64,000 nt of DNA from positions 2,542,001-2,606,000 of the forward strand of contig NZ_JAPENL010000001.1 in assembly GCF_026342015.1 (NCBI RefSeq), in the 5' to 3' direction. Positions 60,328 through 64,000 of this stretch are shown here, one piece after another. The translations under genes and the position numbers were made by a program. The stretch's first letter is position 1. The number at the start of each line of letters is the position of its first letter. A model generated the notes under the pieces. The model worked only from the letters and a program-made list of their open reading frames with translations. It had not been told where the DNA came from and did not search any database. The stretch is from Micromonospora lupini (lineage in GTDB: Bacteria > Actinomycetota > Actinomycetes > Mycobacteriales > Micromonosporaceae).

Positions 60328-62289
60328 ATGTCCGTTGACGGGTGGAACACGGTCCTGGTGCTCGGCGGTATCCGGTCCGGCAAGTCCGAGTTCGCCGAGT
60401 CCCTGGTCGCCGACGCGCCGGTGGTCCGTTACGTCGCCACGGCGCCCGAGGGCGACCCGGAGGACACCGAGTGGGCGACCCGGCTGGCGACGCACCGCGC
60501 CCGACGACCGGGCAGCTGGACCACCGAGGAGACGGCCGGAGAGCCGCGCCGGCTGGCGGACGTGCTCGAATCCGCCGAGCCCAACGAGACGCTTCTCGTG
60601 GACGACCTGGGCGGCTGGGTGACGGTGCTGCTCGACCCGGAGTACCAGCCGGCCGACGACGTGGCGACGATCGCCGAGCTGGCCGAGGCGATCCGCACCT
60701 GCGCGGCGCGTGTCGTGGTGGTGAGCCCCGAGGTGGGGCTGTCGCTGGTGCCGACCACCCCGCTGGGCCGGGCGTTCACCGACGCGCTCGGCGCGGCCAA
60801 CCGCGCGGTCGCCGACGCCTGCGACGCCGTGGTGCTCGTGGTCGCCGGTCAGCCGGCCTGGCTGAAGCCGACCGCCACCCTCGCCGCCGCCCCGACCGTG
60901 AGCGCGTCGGCGAGGTCCGTGCCGCCGACCGCCCGCCACGCCGCCGACCAGGACGCGAGCCGGGCCGACGCGAGCCTGGTCGACGCCGAGCCCACGCCCG
61001 AGGTGCAGCTCCCCGACGTGCTGACCCACACCCCGCCCGTCGCTCCGAACCAGGAGCCGGGCAACCCCTGGGCCGCACCGACAATGGCGCTGCCGATGGT
61101 GGCCACCGGGCTGGTCATCCAGCCCGGCATGGAGCTGCCGATGCCCGACGACTACGCCGGCCCGCAGGCTGTCGACCGGCTGGCCACACTGGACGTACCG
61201 GGCGCCGGGCTCGGCGTCCTGGACCGGGTGGTCGGCTTCGCCGCCGCCACCCAGGGCACGTCGACGCCTGTCGCCTGGGGTTCGGTGCGGGTGCTGCTGC
61301 TCAACGGCGACCACGCCGGTGGCGCGTCGGCAGGCACCGTCGCGGGCGAGTCGGCCCGTCGGGCCGCGCAGGCGCGCGCCGGGCGGGGCGCGCTGGCCCG
61401 ACTGGCCGCCGAGAGCGGCGCCAGCCTGCAGGTGGTGGACACCCCCGTCTCCGCCCCGATGGAGGCCCAGCCGGCGCTCTCCGGTGACCAGGTCGAGTCG
61501 GCGCTGCGCTACGGCTGGCGGCTGGCCGAGCAGGCGGCCGACGCGGGCGTACAACTGCTGGTCCTGGGGGCGTGCGGCGCCGGCACCGAGGCGGCAGCGG
61601 CGGCGGTGCTGGCCGCCACGGCCGGCGCGGAACCACCTGCCGTGCTGGGCCGGGTGATCACCGATTCCGGTGAGATCGACGACGCGGCCTGGATGGTCCG
61701 CTGCGCGGCCGTGCGCGACGCGCTGCACCGCACCCGCCGCTCGCCGCGCGGCGCGAAGGACGTGCTGTCCGAGCTGGGCGGCGGCGATGTGGCGGTGGCC
61801 ACCGGCGTGCTGCTGGGCGCGACGGCCCGCCGGGTGCCGGTGCTGCTGGACGGGCCGGTCGGGCTGGCCGCCGGGATGGTCAGCCGTGACCTCGCCGGGC
61901 AGGCCCGGCACTGGTGCCTGCTGGCCGACCACGGCGGGCACCCCGCGGTGCGGCTGGCCGCCGACGTGCTCGGCCTCACGCCACTGCTCGACCTGCGGCT
62001 GGACCTCGGCGAGGGCGCCAACGCGCTTGTCGCGCTGCCGCTGCTGCGCTCGGTGCTGGCGCTGGCCGCCACGTTGCCGGTCCACCCGTCGCTGGCCACC
62101 GACGCGGACGCCGACCGGGCCGACGAGCCGCAGACCGACCCGGAGTACGTCGAACCCGACGAGGCCGAGCCGGCGTACACCGGGCCCGACTACACCGACC
62201 CGGAGTTCGCCGAGCCGGAGCCGGCTGGCCCGGGCCCCACCCGCACGGAGACGGACGAGCAGCCGGCGTCGGGCTGGCGTGCCGGCTGA
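60328..62289 (+). CDS. CobU-CobT fusion (adenosylcobinamide kinase/guanylyltransferase and DMB phosphoribosyltransferase-like)
   Basis: A 653-aa two-domain protein. Residues 1 to about 180 are CobU: Walker A GGIRSGKS at 13-20, the LATHRARRPGSW region with the guanylylated His candidate, and SPEVGLSLVPTTPLGRAF. A linker of about 85 residues rich in Ala/Pro follows. The remaining part (about 275-620) is CobT-like: GDHAGGASAG near the start and LRLDLGEGANALVALPLL with the catalytic Glu near residue 562. Other CobT motifs, such as GNTT and the GDG loops, are poorly matched, so it may have altered substrates. A disordered acidic tail ends it. Together with CobS it assembles the lower ligand of cobalamin. 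The last bases overlap cobS. Confidence 0.86.
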   Translation: MSVDGWNTVLVLGGIRSGKSEFAESLVADAPVVRYVATAPEGDPEDTEWATRLATHRARRPGSWTTEETAGEPRRLADVLESAEPNETLLVDDLGGWVTVLLDPEYQPADDVATIAELAEAIRTCAARVVVVSPEVGLSLVPTTPLGRAFTDALGAANRAVADACDAVVLVVAGQPAWLKPTATLAAAPTVSASARSVPPTARHAADQDASRADASLVDAEPTPEVQLPDVLTHTPPVAPNQEPGNPWAAPTMALPMVATGLVIQPGMELPMPDDYAGPQAVDRLATLDVPGAGLGVLDRVVGFAAATQGTSTPVAWGSVRVLLLNGDHAGGASAGTVAGESARRAAQARAGRGALARLAAESGASLQVVDTPVSAPMEAQPALSGDQVESALRYGWRLAEQAADAGVQLLVLGACGAGTEAAAAAVLAATAGAEPPAVLGRVITDSGEIDDAAWMVRCAAVRDALHRTRRSPRGAKDVLSELGGGDVAVATGVLLGATARRVPVLLDGPVGLAAGMVSRDLAGQARHWCLLADHGGHPAVRLAADVLGLTPLLDLRLDLGEGANALVALPLLRSVLALAATLPVHPSLATDADADRADEPQTDPEYVEPDEAEPAYTGPDYTDPEFAEPEPAGPGPTRTETDEQPASGWRAG

Positions 62290-63052
62290 GTCGCGGTTCG
62301 TCGCGGGCCTCCGGCTGGCCGTCACCACCTTCAGCACGTTGCCGGTACGCGCCGGGCGGATCGACCGTCCGGTGGCCGGTACCGCGATGGCGCTCGCCCC
62401 GGCCGTCGGCGCGCTGCTCGGCGTGCTGCTGGGCGGCATCCTGCTGCTGACCGGCGCGCTCGCTCCCCCGCTGGTCGCCGCCGGCGTGACAGTGGGCGCC
62501 GCAGCCCTGCTGACCCGGGGGCTGCACCTGGACGGGCTGGCCGACACCGTGGACGCGCTCGGGTCGTACCGGCGGGGCGCTGCCGCCCTGGAGATCATGA
62601 AGAAGCCGGACGTCGGGCCGTTCGGCGTCGTCGCCCTGGTCGTCGTCGTCCTGGTGCAGGCGGCGGCGCTCGCCGAGCTGGCCGGCCGGTCCTGGCCCGC
62701 CTGCCTCGCCGCGGTGGTCGCGGCGACCGCGGCCGGGCGGCTGGGCGTCACGGTGGCGTGCCGGCGGGGCGTGCCCGCCGCCCGGCCGGACGGCCTCGGG
62801 GCCATGGTGGCCGGCACGGTCGGCCCGGTCGCCGTGACAGTCGGCGCGGTCGCCGTCGCGCTGCTGGCGGTGCCCGCGGTGCCGGGCCGTCCGTGGCAGG
62901 GGCCACTCGCCGTCGTCGCCGCGCTCGCCGTCGCGGTGCCGCTGCTGGCCCACGTGGTACGCCGCCTCGGCGGGATCACCGGCGACGTGCTCGGCGCAAC
63001 CGTCGAGGTGGTCACCACGCTTGTCTACCTGGGTGTGGTGCTGTCCGCCTGA
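62279..63052 (+). CDS. cobS: adenosylcobinamide-GDP ribazoletransferase
   Basis: A 257-aa membrane enzyme that joins adenosylcobinamide-GDP with alpha-ribazole (phosphate) to give cobalamin. The motifs are RGLHLDGLADTVDALGS (metal-binding acidic patch), MKKPDVGPFGV and GGITGDVLGATVEVV, plus about five to six TM helices. The GTG at 62279 overlaps the CobU-CobT stop by 11 bp, which implies coupling. Length is normal. Confidence 0.94.
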   Translation: MPAESRFVAGLRLAVTTFSTLPVRAGRIDRPVAGTAMALAPAVGALLGVLLGGILLLTGALAPPLVAAGVTVGAAALLTRGLHLDGLADTVDALGSYRRGAAALEIMKKPDVGPFGVVALVVVVLVQAAALAELAGRSWPACLAAVVAATAAGRLGVTVACRRGVPAARPDGLGAMVAGTVGPVAVTVGAVAVALLAVPAVPGRPWQGPLAVVAALAVAVPLLAHVVRRLGGITGDVLGATVEVVTTLVYLGVVLSA

Positions 63053-63073
63053 ACCCGGCACGGCGGGCCGGGT
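63053..63073 (+). terminator. weak hairpin after cobS
   Basis: ACCCGGC/GCCGGGT, a 7-bp stem with a 7-nt loop, directly after the cobS stop. A weak terminator at best. Confidence 0.35.
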
Positions 63074-63118
63074 AGCGTTCGGCTCGACAGCACCGGCGCG
63101 GCCACCGGGGGAACCCAC

Positions 63119-64000
63119 ATGCTCATCACTGACGACTTCCTGCCCGTACCGGTGCCGGAGTCGCTCAGCGCGACCTACCTGGTGCCGATGGCGGGGCTGC
63201 CGAAGGTCAGCGCGAAGACGGCGGTGGCGGCGCTTACCGGCCGCCTGGCCGAGCCGGTGCACGGGCTCGCCCGGCAGATGCTGGACAGCCCGCTGATGAG
63301 CGTGGACACCCGGTCGATCGCCGAGTTCCCCGCGCTGCCGCCGGATCTGCTCACCGCGTTCGGCGCCACCGAGGCGCAGTTGGCCCGGCTGGCCGCGGCG
63401 ACACACCTGGTGGTGGTGCAGGCGGAGTACCGGCCCGGCTGGCCGCCGGCGCACGAGTGGGCGGCCCGGGCGGTGGCGGCTGCGGTGGCCGAGTCCGTCG
63501 ACGGCGACGTGGTGGACGTGTTCGGCCTCCAGTTCCTCGACCCGGCGACCGCGCTGCGCTCGCTCCCCGACGAGCAGGGCCGGATCAGGCTTGTCGACTG
63601 GGTGCTGGTGCCGTACTCCTCGGACACCGAGGGGCTGTGGTTCACCACGAAGGGGCTGCGGCGCTTCGGTCTGCTGGAGTTGCAGACCCAGGGGGTGCCC
63701 GACCATCTGACCCGTGCCTGGGGCGCGGTGATGACCGGAGCGGCGCGGCGGCTGCTTCGGGACTGGACCGACGGGCTCACCGGCGAGGAGGTGCCGGCGT
63801 TCGTGCAGCTGCCGGTGCTGGCCACGGTCACCGGGCACGACATCGCGGTGGCGTACGGCAACCCGGAGCAGCACGGCGCGACAGCCCCGGTGCTGCTGCG
63901 CCTGGAGCTGGACCCGGCGACCGACCCGGACGCCGACTCGTTCCTGAGCCTGCGCCCGCCGGCCGGGCACCCCGGTCCCGACGGGCGCTACTACGCCGCC
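63119..64000 (+). CDS. unrecognised protein, 3' end outside the window (at least 294 aa)
   Basis: An open frame from the ATG at 63119 to the right edge with GGGGGAA 6 nt upstream. It reads MLITDDFLPVPVPESLSATY and later PGWPPAHEWAARAVAAAVAE, DWVLVPYSSDTEGLWFTTKG and FVQLPVLATVTGHDIAVAYG. It has a soluble alpha/beta look with no signal peptide or TM segment in this part. I recognise no family. It may be co-transcribed with cobS, since only a 66-bp gap with a weak hairpin separates them. The protein is incomplete, so its domain structure cannot be settled. Confidence 0.8.
   Translation, partial: MLITDDFLPVPVPESLSATYLVPMAGLPKVSAKTAVAALTGRLAEPVHGLARQMLDSPLMSVDTRSIAEFPALPPDLLTAFGATEAQLARLAAATHLVVVQAEYRPGWPPAHEWAARAVAAAVAESVDGDVVDVFGLQFLDPATALRSLPDEQGRIRLVDWVLVPYSSDTEGLWFTTKGLRRFGLLELQTQGVPDHLTRAWGAVMTGAARRLLRDWTDGLTGEEVPAFVQLPVLATVTGHDIAVAYGNPEQHGATAPVLLRLELDPATDPDADSFLSLRPPAGHPGPDGRYYAA

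Overview
This is a GC-rich (roughly 73 percent by eye) stretch of actinobacterial chromosome. Gene content and order suggest the Micromonosporaceae (a Micromonospora- or Salinispora-like organism), although no 16S gene or other decisive marker is present. It looks like core genome. I saw no integrase, transposase, phage gene, CRISPR array, tRNA or rRNA. Much of the order parallels the Mycobacterium tuberculosis Rv2182c-Rv2208 neighbourhood as I recall it: plsC, SRPBCC, fadD15, pimB', the DnaQ/UvrC-like protein, trpD, ctaE-qcrCAB, ctaF-ctaC, adoK, an ErpA-type protein, glycerate kinase, cobT and cobS.

Layout. 1-6.6 kb: a Crp/Fnr regulator, a 65-aa protein, a giant nucleotide cyclase/ATPase regulator, a broken acyltransferase and a membrane protein. 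6.7-13.5 kb: trehalose-6-phosphate synthase, then a minus-strand run with a hydrolase/monooxygenase pair, an EEP phosphohydrolase, a ROK glucokinase, an Ala/Pro-rich protein and an SRPBCC protein. 13.6-24.3 kb: acyl-CoA ligase, a sensor kinase/LuxR response regulator pair, a methyltransferase overlapping a GGDEF-EAL protein, a TetR/PlsC pair, and PimB' with an M48 protease. 24.4-26 kb: a repeat-rich island with a small Cys protein and two small secreted proteins between two copies of a hairpin-forming repeat. 26-33 kb: NYN nuclease, DEDDh-GIY-YIG nuclease, a RelA/SpoT homologue, Nudix, and a nucleotidyltransferase with start-codon-bearing repeats, followed by a 660-bp repeat-rich gap.

33.4-45.5 kb is respiratory: the cytochrome bcc complex (qcrCAB) with ctaE, a CtaG-like assembly factor, trpD, and ctaC-ctaF. 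ctaD is not in the window. A cysteine desulfurase/TusA pair follows, behind a remarkable tandem leader. 45.5-52.7 kb: adenosine kinase, ErpA, glycerate kinase, NadA, MurA, a DUF3043 protein and an XRE-cupin regulator. NadA, ErpA and the desulfurase form a loose Fe-S/sulfur theme. 52.9-64 kb: a 1634-aa disordered/TPR/WG-repeat protein, an aldo-keto reductase, a site-2 protease-like protein, a CobU-CobT fusion with CobS (lower-ligand assembly of cobalamin), and an unrecognised gene that runs off the right edge.

Two themes recur. Many genes have a TANNNT -10 box 6-7 nt before the start codon, which suggests leaderless transcripts. Several intergenic regions hold short tandem or palindromic repeats, some of which carry start codons or short reading frames. 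I found no clearly new multi-gene system. The most unusual items are the duplicated 59-bp leader before the cysteine desulfurase, the ATG-bearing 18-bp repeats of the nucleotidyltransferase, the WG-repeat giant with its overlapping mini-gene, and the repeat-flanked secreted-protein cassette.
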